A DNA stretch of 64,000 nucleotides from the NCBI RefSeq assembly GCF_000406945.1, contig NZ_KE136354.1, positions 1,325,207 through 1,389,206 on the forward strand. Direction: 5' to 3'. A program made the position numbers and the translations under genes. Below the pieces are notes generated by a model that made no database searches, was not told where the DNA came from, and saw only the letters and a list, made by a program, of their open reading frames with translations. This stretch comes from Enterococcus dispar ATCC 51266. GTDB taxonomy: Bacteria > Bacillota > Bacilli > Lactobacillales > Enterococcaceae. Below, one piece after another: positions 9,024-18,600 of this stretch (positions within the stretch are counted from its first letter, which is position 1; every line of letters begins with the position of its first letter).

Positions 9024-9467
9024 ATGGCCCTAGCAAAAATTGTTTATGCCAGTTTAACCGGTAATACTGAAGAAGTGGCCGATGTTGTAGCCGAAGCTTT
9101 GGAAAATTTGAATATTGATGTAACCGTTGATGAATGTACACAAGTTGAAGCGACAGAATTTGAAGAAGCCGACATTTGCGTAGTAGCAACCTATACCTAT
9201 GGCGATGGTGAACTTCCTGATGAAATTATTGATTTCTATGAAGAACTGCAAGAATTAGATTTATCGGGCAAAATTTACGGCGTTTGCGGTTCAGGCGATA
9301 CATTTTACGATGATTTTGCCAAATCTGTAGATGATTTTGATCTGGCTTTTGCTAAAACCGGCGCAACCAAAGGCGCTGAGGTTGTGAAAGTCGATTTAAA
9401 TGTTGAAGCAGAAGATATTGATAATTTAGAAGAATTCGCTAAAAAAATGGTTGCTGCATTAAATTAG
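9024..9467 (+). CDS. Flavodoxin
   Basis: A 147-residue FMN-binding electron carrier. The phosphate loop is SLTGNTEEVA near residues 9-18, and the aromatic loops that cover the flavin are TYTYGDGELPDE near 57-68 and CGSGDTFYDDF near 88-98. The protein is very acidic, as usual for flavodoxins. The start is ATG 9024 with AAAGGAG 8 nt upstream; the in-frame extension to 8973 has no ribosome binding site. It stands alone on the plus strand with a structured terminator after it. Its redox partner is not shown by the context; the distant activase at 1-2483 needs an electron donor, but a link is only speculation. Confidence 0.9.
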   Translation: MALAKIVYASLTGNTEEVADVVAEALENLNIDVTVDECTQVEATEFEEADICVVATYTYGDGELPDEIIDFYEELQELDLSGKIYGVCGSGDTFYDDFAKSVDDFDLAFAKTGATKGAEVVKVDLNVEAEDIDNLEEFAKKMVAALN

Positions 9468-9477
9468 AAACTTGCTA

Positions 9478-9567
9478 AAAATACCCGCAAAAAGATAGTG
9501 GACAGACTTTTAGTAGACTAAAAATACTTTAGTCTTACTTAAGTACCCCCTTTTTAGCGGGTATTTT
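9478..9567. terminator. Long structured bidirectional terminator
   Basis: AAAATACCCGC (9478-9488) pairs with GCGGGTATTTT (9557-9567), and the stem continues with AAAAAG/CTTTTT after one bulged base. The 55-nt loop holds a second perfect hairpin, AGACTAAA (9515-9522) with TTTAGTCT (9528-9535). It lies between convergent flavodoxin and tetR genes and can serve both. Confidence 0.65.
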
Positions 9568-9582
9568 ATATGTGTAAGTTGC

Positions 9583-10155
9583 TTAATAATTAATTGCTAA
9601 TGGTTCGTTGCGTTCAATAATTTGTTTAATGGTATCTCGCATCAATGCAATAACCTGCTCTTCTGTTGGATTGATGATTCCAGAAGATTTCAAGGCTGCA
9701 ATACCCGTAGCCACAATCCAGCAACCTGTGTGTAGGGATTCAATCTCACTGTCAGAAAGATCTTTAAAGGCAGAATCTGATTTCACTGCGTTAGAAAAAT
9801 ATTGGAAAGAAAATTCCTGCATCTCTTTTCCCCCGCCGTATTCTTCTAAATACATGGCCCGGTATAAGCGTTTATGTTCAGTTGCAAAGCCAATGTAATT
9901 TAAAGCGAGATCGACAATCTTTTCTCCTGTATGTTCAACCGGAAAAACTTCTGTTGCCAAATAGTCATGCAGTTTTTTAATTAATGCCATTTTTAGATCT
10001 TCCATGTTTTTAAATTCCAAGTAAATTGGCTGTGTGGAACACTTCATCTTGGCTGCAATATTGCGTGCAGTAAAGCGAGAAAAACCGTCGGTAGCCACGA
10101 CATCATAAGCCGCATTCAGAATCTGATCACGGGTGATTGTTTTCTTTCTTGCCAT
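9583..10155 (-). CDS. TetR/AcrR family transcriptional regulator
   Basis: A 190-residue protein with the N-terminal TetR domain: TRDQILNAAYDVVATDGF followed by the helix-turn-helix TARNIAAKMKCSTQPIYLEF. The C-terminal domain (ALNYIGFATEHKRLYRAMYLEE near residue 85-107) resembles the WHG-type TetR C-terminal domain. The start is ATG 10155 with AAAGGAG upstream. It is divergent from the aminopeptidase gene across 263 nt, which hold an imperfect repeat of TTTTTTGC and GCAAAAAA near 10222-10243; control of either gene is inferred only. Confidence 0.85.
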   Translation of the reverse strand: MARKKTITRDQILNAAYDVVATDGFSRFTARNIAAKMKCSTQPIYLEFKNMEDLKMALIKKLHDYLATEVFPVEHTGEKIVDLALNYIGFATEHKRLYRAMYLEEYGGGKEMQEFSFQYFSNAVKSDSAFKDLSDSEIESLHTGCWIVATGIAALKSSGIINPTEEQVIALMRDTIKQIIERNEPLAINY

Positions 10156-10418
10156 TATTTTTTAACTCCTTTTCCCTCTAGTCTTTTCATTTTTTTGTTA
10201 TATTAATATTGTACCATGTTTTTTTGCCTTTGCAAAAAAGAAAACGGTTGATTTTTTTGTTTTAAGGGAAAATTCTCTAAAAAAAAGGCGGATAGATGCT
10301 AAAGCAGCAAGCTATTTCATTGTTTTCTTCTCATTGAAATGCTATTATCTAAATAGTTTGAAAATTAACGTATGGAATTACTTTTTGGTACTTTTCATCA
10401 AAATTTGGAGGTTTTTTT

Positions 10419-11648
10419 ATGACAGATTTCAACAAAAATTTAGCCAAATATGCCGAATTAATTGTCGCCGTTGGCGTAAATGTTACTAAAGGACACACAG
10501 TGGTTTTACAAATTAGTGTCGATCAAGCCCCGCTTGCTCGTTTAATTACAGAAAAAGCGTATGCTTTGGGCGCTGCTGAAGTTTTAGTGCAATGGACAGA
10601 TGATACAATCCAAAGAGAATTTCTTCTTCACGCAGCAGAGGACCGTTTAGAAAATATTCCGGACTATAAGGTAGCTCAAACAGATGATTGGCTTGAAAAA
10701 GGGGCCAGTCGCATCAGTGTAGTTTCTTCTGACCCCGGCGCTCTAGCAGGCGTAGATGCAAATCGGGTAGCCACTTATCAAGCAGCAAGCGGTAAAGCTA
10801 TGATGAATTTGCGCAAAGCCACTCAAGCTAACCAAGTCAGCTGGACAGTTGTAGCAGCGGCCGGTCAGAAATGGGCTCAAAAAGTTTTCCCAAATTTAAC
10901 AGCTGAACAAGCACAATTAAAATTGTGGGAAGAAATTTTCAAAACGACGCGTATTGATCGCGATGATCCTATCGAAGCTTGGAAAAAACATGATGAAACA
11001 TTACGCAATAAAGCTGAAGAATTAAATAAAGAGCAATTTTCTGCCTTGCATTATACAGCTCCAGGAACAGACTTAATTATCGGGCTACCTGAAAATCACT
11101 TATGGGAAGGTGCCGGTAGCTTTAATGTTCGTGGCGAAGAGTTCATGGCAAATATGCCAACTGAAGAAGTCTTTACTGCTCCTGATTTTCGTCGTATAGA
11201 TGGTGTGGTTTCTAGTACAAAACCATTAAGTTATGCCGGCTCTATTATTTCTGGTATGAAGTTTACTTTTAAAGACGGTAAAGTTGTTGATTTTTCAGCA
11301 GAAGAAGGTCAAGATGTCTTAGCTAAGTTATTAGATACTGACGAAGGTGCTAAAAGCTTAGGTGAAGTAGCATTGGTTCCTGATCCTTCCCCCATCTCAC
11401 AATCTGGTATTACGTTTTTCAATACACTTTTTGATGAAAATGCCTCTAACCACTTAGCTCTAGGTTCTGCCTATGCTTTTAGCTTACAAGGTGGCACAAA
11501 AATGAGTGAAGAAGAATTAAAAGCACATGGTTTGAATCGCAGTCAAACTCACGTAGATTTCATGGTAGGTTCAGACAAAATGAACATTGATGGTATTCGC
11601 AAAGATGGTACAAGCGTCCCTGTTTTCCGCAATGGGGATTGGGCTTAA
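10419..11648 (+). CDS. pepS: Aminopeptidase, M29 family (PepS/AmpS)
   Basis: A cytosolic metal-dependent aminopeptidase of 409 residues, used in peptide turnover. The N-terminal part (KYAELIVAVGVNVTKGHTV) and the C-terminal catalytic domain are typical of the M29 thermophilic aminopeptidase family. Likely metal ligands are seen in NVRGEEFMANMPTEEVFTAPD (two Glu), SNHLALGSAYAFSL (His) and SQTHVDFMVGSD (His, Asp). The start is ATG 10419 with TTGGAGG upstream. A terminator follows. PepS enzymes release N-terminal Arg or aromatic residues in Streptococcus; the preference here is not visible from sequence. Confidence 0.9.
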   Translation: MTDFNKNLAKYAELIVAVGVNVTKGHTVVLQISVDQAPLARLITEKAYALGAAEVLVQWTDDTIQREFLLHAAEDRLENIPDYKVAQTDDWLEKGASRISVVSSDPGALAGVDANRVATYQAASGKAMMNLRKATQANQVSWTVVAAAGQKWAQKVFPNLTAEQAQLKLWEEIFKTTRIDRDDPIEAWKKHDETLRNKAEELNKEQFSALHYTAPGTDLIIGLPENHLWEGAGSFNVRGEEFMANMPTEEVFTAPDFRRIDGVVSSTKPLSYAGSIISGMKFTFKDGKVVDFSAEEGQDVLAKLLDTDEGAKSLGEVALVPDPSPISQSGITFFNTLFDENASNHLALGSAYAFSLQGGTKMSEEELKAHGLNRSQTHVDFMVGSDKMNIDGIRKDGTSVPVFRNGDWA

Positions 11649-12014
11649 ATTTTCGTCTATTTAAGTCTCTGTTTATAATCTTGTCAAAGAATTTTTAAGA
11701 TACTACCTAAAAAAGGATGAAACTTTTTTTAAAGCCGGATTTTTCCGGTTTTTTTCTTTACCTTCACATCGCTTTTGCTCACAAAAAAAGTTCAAATCAA
11801 AATATTTGGATCCCTGCTAGAAAAAAAGAAAGAAATGATTTTCTTAGCAAATGAAGCTTGATTTTTTTACTCTTTTTCCAGCTTCTTCTGCAAACTTCAA
11901 GCTGAAAACATAGTAAATGCTGCATTTTTTTGGTAAAATTTGAGGTGATAGCTAGATTTATGCAAGCCATCTAGCCGCTGTGAATGAAAGATTCACCAGA
12001 AAGGATTGACTCCT
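11649..12014 (+). other. Intergenic region between pepS and dtxR
   Basis: The 366 nt hold no credible gene. From left to right there is the pepS terminator (near 11732-11755), an A/T-rich stretch with a loose repeat (AGCTTGA near 11859 and TCAAGCT near 11898), a possible -10 TAAAAT at 11934-11939, and two short hairpins in the presumed dtxR leader: GCTAGAT/ATCTAGC (11951-11975) and GTGAAT/ATTCAC (11980-11996). The last lies just before the ribosome binding site and could be an operator. Confidence 0.5.
11732..11756 (+). terminator. Rho-independent terminator after pepS
   Basis: AAGCCGGA and TCCGGTTT form a short stem around a TTT loop, followed by a run of T. It is about 85 nt after the pepS stop. 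Confidence 0.7.
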
Positions 12015-12662
12015 GTGACACCTAATCGTGAAGATTATTTAAAATTAATTTTAGAACTAGGAGGCGACGAAGAAAAAATTAGCAATAAGCAAATTGTCGC
12101 CGGTCTAAGTGTTTCACCTGCTTCAGTAAGTGAGATGTTGTCAAAACTCGTTAAAGAAGGCCTCGTTGAACACACCGCCTATCAAGGCGTGCAATTAACA
12201 GAGACCGGAAAAAAAAGAGCCAGTGATTTAGTCCGAAAGCATCGGTTGTGGGAAGTTTTTCTAGTCGAACATCTTCACTATTCTTGGAATGAAGTTCACG
12301 ATGATGCAGAAGTACTGGAGCATGTTACCTCTCATAAATTAGCGAAACGTTTGGATGATTATTTAAACCATCCACCTTACTGTCCTCACGGTGGACAAAT
12401 TCCTGCTGAAAATACATTGGTTACGGAGAAAAAGCGAAAGACGCTAACAGATTTTCCTATCGGTACGAAAGTGAAAATCGCCCGAGTCTTAGATGAGCGG
12501 GAATTATTGGACTATTTAGTCAGTATTGATTTAGCGATTCACGAAGAGTATACCATTACCGATATTGCACCTTATGAAGGACCTGTCACTATTAGCAATG
12601 AACAAAAAAAAATGGCTGTTAGTTATAAAGCTGCCAACACGATTTTTGTTGATAAATTGTAA
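12015..12662 (+). CDS. DtxR/MntR family metal-dependent transcriptional regulator
   Basis: A 215-residue regulator. The N-terminal winged helix (REDYLKLILELGGDEEKISN, then LSVSPASVSEMLSKLVKEGLVEH) is followed by the metal-binding and dimerisation domain with the motif HRLWEVFLVEHLHYSWNEVHDDAEVLEH and CPHGGQIPAEN, which carries the usual His, Glu and Cys ligands. A C-terminal SH3-like FeoA domain (PIGTKVKIARVLDERELLDYL) is present. The start is GTG 12015, with AAAGGA 8 nt upstream; the TTG at 12006 is too close to that site. It is 11 nt upstream of zwf and probably co-transcribed. Whether it senses Mn or Fe cannot be read from the sequence. Confidence 0.88.
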   Translation: MTPNREDYLKLILELGGDEEKISNKQIVAGLSVSPASVSEMLSKLVKEGLVEHTAYQGVQLTETGKKRASDLVRKHRLWEVFLVEHLHYSWNEVHDDAEVLEHVTSHKLAKRLDDYLNHPPYCPHGGQIPAENTLVTEKKRKTLTDFPIGTKVKIARVLDERELLDYLVSIDLAIHEEYTITDIAPYEGPVTISNEQKKMAVSYKAANTIFVDKL

Positions 12663-12673
12663 GGAGAGATCAC

Positions 12674-14194
12674 ATGACTGAAAATACCAATGTCTTGTTT
12701 ACCATCTTCGGGGCAACCGGAGATTTGGCCAAACGTAAATTATACCCATCTTTATTTCGTTTATATAGAAAAGGAGATTTAAGCGAGTGTTTTGCGGTTA
12801 TCGGCACTGCCCGTCGGCCTTGGAGTGATGATTACTATCACGAAGTAGTAAAAGAAGCAATTGCCTCTTTAGAACCAACAACAGAAGAAGCAGAAAAATT
12901 TGCCAGTCATTTTTACTATCAATCTCATGATGTTTCAGATACGAGCCACTATACGGTTTTAAAAGAATTAACTAATAAATTAAATGAAAAATATCAGCTT
13001 GGTGGCAACCGTCTTTATTATCTTGCCATGTCTCCGCGCTTTTTTGGCACAATTGTTACCCAGTTAAAAGAAAGTGGCATGCTTGACACAGATGGGTATC
13101 ACCGCGTTATTATTGAAAAACCATTTGGCTCTGATTTTAAATCAGCAAATGAATTGAACAATGAAATCAATGAAGTCTTTGCTGAAAAAGATATCTACCG
13201 AATTGATCATTATTTAGGCAAAGAAATGGTACAAAATATCTCTGCAATACGTTTTGCAAACAATCTTTTTGAATCTATGTGGAATCAACGCTATATCGAC
13301 AATGTTCAAATTACTTTAGCTGAAAATTTAGGTGTTGAAGACCGCGGCGGTTATTACGATCAAAGTGGCGCATTAAAAGATATGGTACAAAATCATATTT
13401 TACAAGTTCTTTCCTTACTTGCAATGGAACCGCCTGTAGCTTTTACTGAAGAAGCAATTCGTAACGAAAAAATAAAAGCATTAAATGCTGTACGACTTTA
13501 TTCTGAAGAAGAAGTATATACAAACTTTGTTCGCGGACAATATACCAAAGGAAAACTTGGCGACAAAGAATTTGCCGATTATCGCCATGAACCAAATGTT
13601 GCTACAGACTCTACTACGGAAACGTTTGTCGCTGGTAAGTTTCTAATTGATAACTTTCGCTGGTCTGGCGTGCCATTTTATGTACGAACAGGTAAACGAC
13701 TAACTGAAAAAGGTACGCGCATTAATATTGTCTTTAAGCAAGTACCAATCAATGTCTTTCGCTCAAGTACAACTGAAGTTGGAACACAAAACGAATTACC
13801 GCCCAATGTTTTAACAATTTATATTCAACCAACTGAAGGGTTTAGCATGACTTTAAATGGCAAAGAAATTGGTCAAGGCTATTCTACCAAGCCCGTAAAA
13901 TTGGATTATCGAAATACTGCTGAAATGGTCGAAAACTCCCCTGAAGCTTACGAGCGATTGATTTTTGATGCTTTAAATGGCGACAGTACTAATTTCACCC
14001 ATTGGGATGAAGTCGCACAATCTTGGCGCGTTGTAGATCGCATTCGCGCTGCGTGGGATAAACAAACCCCTGATTTTCCCAATTACGCTGCTGGAACTAT
14101 GGGACCACAAGCAGCTTTTGATTTACTGGCAAAAGACGGCTTTGAGTGGATTTGGCAACCTGATAAGTGGTATAAAGAACGAAAATTATTGTAA
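12674..14194 (+). CDS. zwf: Glucose-6-phosphate 1-dehydrogenase
   Basis: This enzyme oxidises glucose-6-phosphate to 6-phosphogluconolactone and makes NADPH at the entry of the oxidative pentose phosphate pathway. The 506 residues begin with the dinucleotide-binding motif GATGDLAKRKLYPSLF (GxxGDLA form), then the EKPFG motif and the catalytic signature RIDHYLGKEMVQN near residue 175. A later YVRTGKRL motif binds substrate. The start is ATG 12674 with AAGGAG upstream. It follows the DtxR gene by 11 nt. NADPH made here could feed gltBD next door, which is an inference. A perfect palindromic terminator follows. Confidence 0.96.
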   Translation: MTENTNVLFTIFGATGDLAKRKLYPSLFRLYRKGDLSECFAVIGTARRPWSDDYYHEVVKEAIASLEPTTEEAEKFASHFYYQSHDVSDTSHYTVLKELTNKLNEKYQLGGNRLYYLAMSPRFFGTIVTQLKESGMLDTDGYHRVIIEKPFGSDFKSANELNNEINEVFAEKDIYRIDHYLGKEMVQNISAIRFANNLFESMWNQRYIDNVQITLAENLGVEDRGGYYDQSGALKDMVQNHILQVLSLLAMEPPVAFTEEAIRNEKIKALNAVRLYSEEEVYTNFVRGQYTKGKLGDKEFADYRHEPNVATDSTTETFVAGKFLIDNFRWSGVPFYVRTGKRLTEKGTRINIVFKQVPINVFRSSTTEVGTQNELPPNVLTIYIQPTEGFSMTLNGKEIGQGYSTKPVKLDYRNTAEMVENSPEAYERLIFDALNGDSTNFTHWDEVAQSWRVVDRIRAAWDKQTPDFPNYAAGTMGPQAAFDLLAKDGFEWIWQPDKWYKERKLL

Positions 14195-14197
14195 AAA

Positions 14198-14238
14198 AAC
14201 AAGTTCTCTAATTAGAGAACTTGTTTCTTTTTTTTTTG
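14198..14238. terminator. Bidirectional terminator between zwf and gltD
   Basis: A perfect 28-bp palindrome at 14198-14225 (half-site AACAAGTTCTCTAA) is followed by T runs on the plus strand and, because of the A run on its left, also on the minus strand. It serves the convergent zwf and gltBD units. Confidence 0.9.
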
Positions 14239-14253
14239 AGTTTTACACTTCAC

Positions 14254-15693
14254 TTACTGATAAACTAACGCCCGTAAAGCTTCATCGACTTTTTCGGCTG
14301 TTTTACGCCCTTCACGGATGGCCCAAATTACTAAACTTGGTCCCCGTTTAGCATCACCAGCTACTAAAATCCGTTCATTATTAGTAGTATAATCATCATA
14401 AATTTCAGAAATACCAAATTGCTCAAATAAACTTTGCTCTGCCCCTAAAAAGCCCATGGCTAACAGAACAAGGTCAGCACGTATAACTTGATTAGTCTCT
14501 GAAATTGGTTGGAAATTTTGATCAATTGCGACTGTTTCAACCCCAATTACTTGGCCACGTTCCGCACCAATAAAACCGGTAGTTGCAGTACTGTATGTTG
14601 TAATTGCTTCACCAAAGCGTTGCACCGCCTCTTCTTGCCCATAACCTATCTTTCCAGTTAGGGGGTATTCTGGCCATGGATTGGTAGCCGTGCGTTGTGC
14701 AGGCAAAGCTGGTGTAATTTCTAACTGTTTAACAGAAGCTGCCCCTTGGCGAATAGCCGCTCCGATACAGTCATTACCGGTATCGCCCCCACCAATTACG
14801 ACTACATGTTTGCCAGCTAATTTCTTACTATTCGCCGCTTTACCATGTTTTAACACATCTTTTGTCGCTTCAGTTAAATAATCTACCGCAAATTGGATTC
14901 CCTGAAATTGACGCCCCGCTACATTTAAGTCCCGCGGAACACTAGCACCGGTTGCCAAAATTATCCGATCAAAATCTTTTTCTAATTGAGCGGCGGTAAT
15001 ATCCACCCCAATTTCAGTATTGACAACAAAGGTGATACCTAATTCTTGCATCAGTTTTACCCGCCGTATCACAATATCTTTCTCCAATTTCATATTGGGA
15101 ATTCCATACATCAAGAGACCACCAAAGCGATCGCTGCGTTCATAAACCGTAACATTATGTCCCAATTGGTTTAAACGCCAAGCTGCAGATAATCCTGCTG
15201 GTCCACTACCAACGATGGCAATTTTAAATTTTGTTTTACTCGCTGGTAGTCCACTAGCTTTAACCCAACCTTCTTCAAACGCTTTATCAATAATAAAGCG
15301 CTCATTATCGTGAATGGTTACACCGTCCCCATTTAATGACTCGGTACAACCTTTTTCACAAGGCGCCGGGCAAACCCGACCAGTCATTTCCGGTAACGGA
15401 TTGGTTTTCGCTAACCGTTCAAAAGCAGCTTTAAAACGACCTTGGAAAAGTAAGTCATTCCACTCTGGAATCAGATTATCGTTGGGACAACCTGAAGCTA
15501 CAGATTGGCTGCCATAAAAAGTACCTGAGTGACAAAAGGGAATTCCACAATTCATACACCGCGCCGCCTGATCTCTACGTTGTGCTTCCAAAAGCGGTTC
15601 TTGTAATTCACGCCAGTCATTTATCCTTTGGTCCACTGGTCGAAAGGGATTATCTTGTCGTTGATATTTTAAAAAGCCAAATGGATCTGCCAA
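14254..15693 (-). CDS. gltD: Glutamate synthase, small (beta) subunit
   Basis: The FAD and NAD(P)H-binding subunit of glutamate synthase, passing electrons to GltB. The 479 residues start MADPFGFLKYQRQ, the usual GltD N-terminus. Iron-sulfur cysteines lie in CMNCGIPFCHSG, ASGCPNDN and CPAPCEKGC. The FAD site is GSGPAGLSAAW near 163 and the NADPH site GGGDTGNDCIGAA near 290. The C-terminal GDAKRGPSLVIWAI closes the flavin site. The start is TTG 15693, with AAAGGAG 9 nt upstream and one base after the gltB stop; a TTG at 15717 would overlap gltB and would lack the conserved start. It ends in a bidirectional terminator. Confidence 0.93.
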   Translation of the reverse strand: MADPFGFLKYQRQDNPFRPVDQRINDWRELQEPLLEAQRRDQAARCMNCGIPFCHSGTFYGSQSVASGCPNDNLIPEWNDLLFQGRFKAAFERLAKTNPLPEMTGRVCPAPCEKGCTESLNGDGVTIHDNERFIIDKAFEEGWVKASGLPASKTKFKIAIVGSGPAGLSAAWRLNQLGHNVTVYERSDRFGGLLMYGIPNMKLEKDIVIRRVKLMQELGITFVVNTEIGVDITAAQLEKDFDRIILATGASVPRDLNVAGRQFQGIQFAVDYLTEATKDVLKHGKAANSKKLAGKHVVVIGGGDTGNDCIGAAIRQGAASVKQLEITPALPAQRTATNPWPEYPLTGKIGYGQEEAVQRFGEAITTYSTATTGFIGAERGQVIGVETVAIDQNFQPISETNQVIRADLVLLAMGFLGAEQSLFEQFGISEIYDDYTTNNERILVAGDAKRGPSLVIWAIREGRKTAEKVDEALRALVYQ

Positions 15694-15694
15694 A

Positions 15695-18600
15695 TTATCC
15701 CCGCTCCTTTCCTGCAACTGAAACAGTTACATCTTTTTTTACCCCAATTACTTTTTCAAAGGCCGCATTTAACAACGCCTCTCCTGCTAACCCTTGACTT
15801 GCAAAATCTTCCAATGCATCATTAACAGCATGGAATTCTTTCGGATAAACTTTAACAAAATCTTTTACTGCTGTTTCCCAATTTGCTAAAATTTCACATG
15901 CTTTAGGTGAATCGGTATATTCTAAATGTTTTTCAATCATTTCTTTTACAACCGTATCTTGTGCGTCAACTGGATAAAGCTCCACCATTTCTTGATTACA
16001 ATTTGCTGGAAAACTCTTTTCAGGATCATAAATATAAGCTAATCCACCTGACATGCCGGCAGCAAAATTTCGTCCTGTTTTACCCAAAATGACTGCTACA
16101 CCGCCAGTCATATATTCACAACCATTATCGCCGACACCTTCAACAACAACCTTTGCACCACTATTGCGGACACAAAATCGTTCGCCTGCTAAACCGCGGA
16201 AATAACCTTCCCCTTTATTGGCCCCAAAACAAGCCACGTTTCCCACAATTGGCGATTCATTGGTATCATATGCCGCATCTGTGGGGGGAACAATGATTAG
16301 GCGTCCACCACTCAACCCTTTTGCAACATAGTCATTGGCTTCACCGATTAGTTTTAATTCCATCCCCTGGGTTGTAAAGGCACCAAAACTTTGACCTGCA
16401 ATGCCCTGATACTCATATTTCAATAGGCCTGGAGTTAAGGCATAATTCCCAAATCGTTCTGCAATCCAGCCACCCATTCGAGCGCCGACTGTCCGTTTTA
16501 CATTATTAATAGTTTCTTTTACTGTCACGGTTTGTTTGGCTGCAATAGCTGCTTTTGCGTAATCATCTAGTAACGGCCATTGACGTTTTTCTAAGAAAGG
16601 ATCCGTGACTTTTCGTTCAATTCCCGCAATTGTTGTCAATATCCGTGAGAAATCAAGTGATTTTGCCTTGCCTTTTGCCACATAACGAGGTTTTAAAACT
16701 TCCGTATGTCCAATCATTTCATCAATTGTTTTAAAGCCTAATTCAGCCATAATCTCTCTTAAATCTTCTGCCAAAAACAGCATGGCATTCACTACGTGTT
16801 CCGGTTTACCTGCAAAAAATTGACGCAATGCTGGATTTTGCGTGGCTACGCCAACTGGACAAGTATTTAAACTACAAACGCGCATCATTACACAACCAAT
16901 TGCTACTAGAGCTAAAGAAGCAAAGCTATATTCTTCTGCCCCTAATAACGCTGCAACCGCAATATCTTTTCCTGTCATTAACTTGCCATCAGTTTCCAAA
17001 ATTACTCGTTGGCGTAAATGATTTAACGCTAAAGTTTGGTGCGCTTCAGCTAGCCCCATTTCCCAAGGCAACCCCGCATCTCGTACCGAATTGCGTGGAG
17101 AAGCCCCTGTTCCACCATCATAACCCGAAATTACTACCACATCTGCACCAGCTTTTACTACGCCAGTTGCAATGGTTCCCACCCCTGTGGAAGAAACTAA
17201 CTTCACATTAATTTTGGCATATGGATTAATCGCTTTTAAATCATAGATCAGTTGCGCTAAATCCTCAATCGAATAAATATCATGATGAGGCGGTGGTGAA
17301 ATTAAGCGTACTCCTGGCGTAGAACCGCGAATCTCTGCTACCCAAGGAAAGACTTTATTTCCCGGTAATTGACCACCTTCGCCAGGTTTTGCCCCTTGTG
17401 CAACTTTGATTTGTAATTCTTCAGCACTCATTAAATATTCTGCATTCACTCCAAAGCGCCCAGAAGCAACCTGTTTAATCTTACTATTAAAATTACGTCC
17501 ATCTGGCAGTGGTTTGAAACGATCGCGATTTTCTCCCCCTTCTCCACTATTTGATTTAGCACCAATCGAATTCATCGCTTGGGCTAAACACTTGTGGGCT
17601 TCTTCACTTAAGGATCCATAAGACATTGCCCCAACTTTAAAACGTTTGACAATGTCAGTTGCAGGTTCAACCTCAGCTAAAGCAATCACGGGACGTTCCT
17701 TTTTAAACTCCCACATCGAACGCAATGTTGTTGGGGTTTTAAGGGCTTCGTCATTCATTGTATTGGCATAGTCTTTGTATAACTTATAATTACCACTACG
17801 AATAGCTTTTTGAAAATTATAAATGGTTTTGGGATTAAATAAATGATGTTCCCCATCTGCTTTATATTGATAACTTCCTCCAGAAGGTAAATAATCATGC
17901 GCAGAGGCACCAAAAGCCTGCTGATAATGTGCATAGTACTCTGCTTCAATTTGCGTTAAGTTTAATCCTCCAATTCGGCTAGCTGTCCCTGTAAAGTATT
18001 GTTCTACTACTGCACTAGAAATTCCCACAGCTTCAAATAATTGTGCGCCATGATATCCGGCTACAGTTGAGATACCCATCCGTGACATTACTTTAATTAA
18101 ACCTTTTTCACAGGCACTCCGGAAGTTTTCCACTTTATCACTTAGATTGTAGGCTGCAAGCGAAGCATAGGCTAAATATGGATGGACACCGCTAGCCCCA
18201 TATCCTACTAACATTGCGCAGTGATGAACTTCACAAACTTCAGCACTATCTGCCACAATTGAGGCTAGTGATCCTTTACCGCGAGAAACAAGATAGTTAT
18301 GCAAGCCCGAAACGGCTAAAAGAATTGGAACAGCCATTTCGCCTTCTTTTCTATTACGATCACTTAAAACGATAATTGTACCACCACTATCAATTTTTGT
18401 TTCTGCTTCTTTAAAAATCTGTTCGAGTGCTTGCTGTAAGCTATTGGGATTCTCTTCATTAACAGGGTATAAAATCGATTGAATCATAGTCTTTTGTTGG
18501 TCACAATCTATTGACAACAATTTTTCAAAATCCGTGGTGTTTAAAATTGGGCTAGCAATTTTTACTTTATTACAGTTTTGGGCTTGGTCTTGACGGATAT

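Noticed and set aside
16828-17211. 127-residue plus-strand ORF inside gltB
   Set aside because: Antisense to the conserved FMN and 3Fe-4S region of gltB; low complexity Leu/Pro/Gln composition is typical of a shadow frame.
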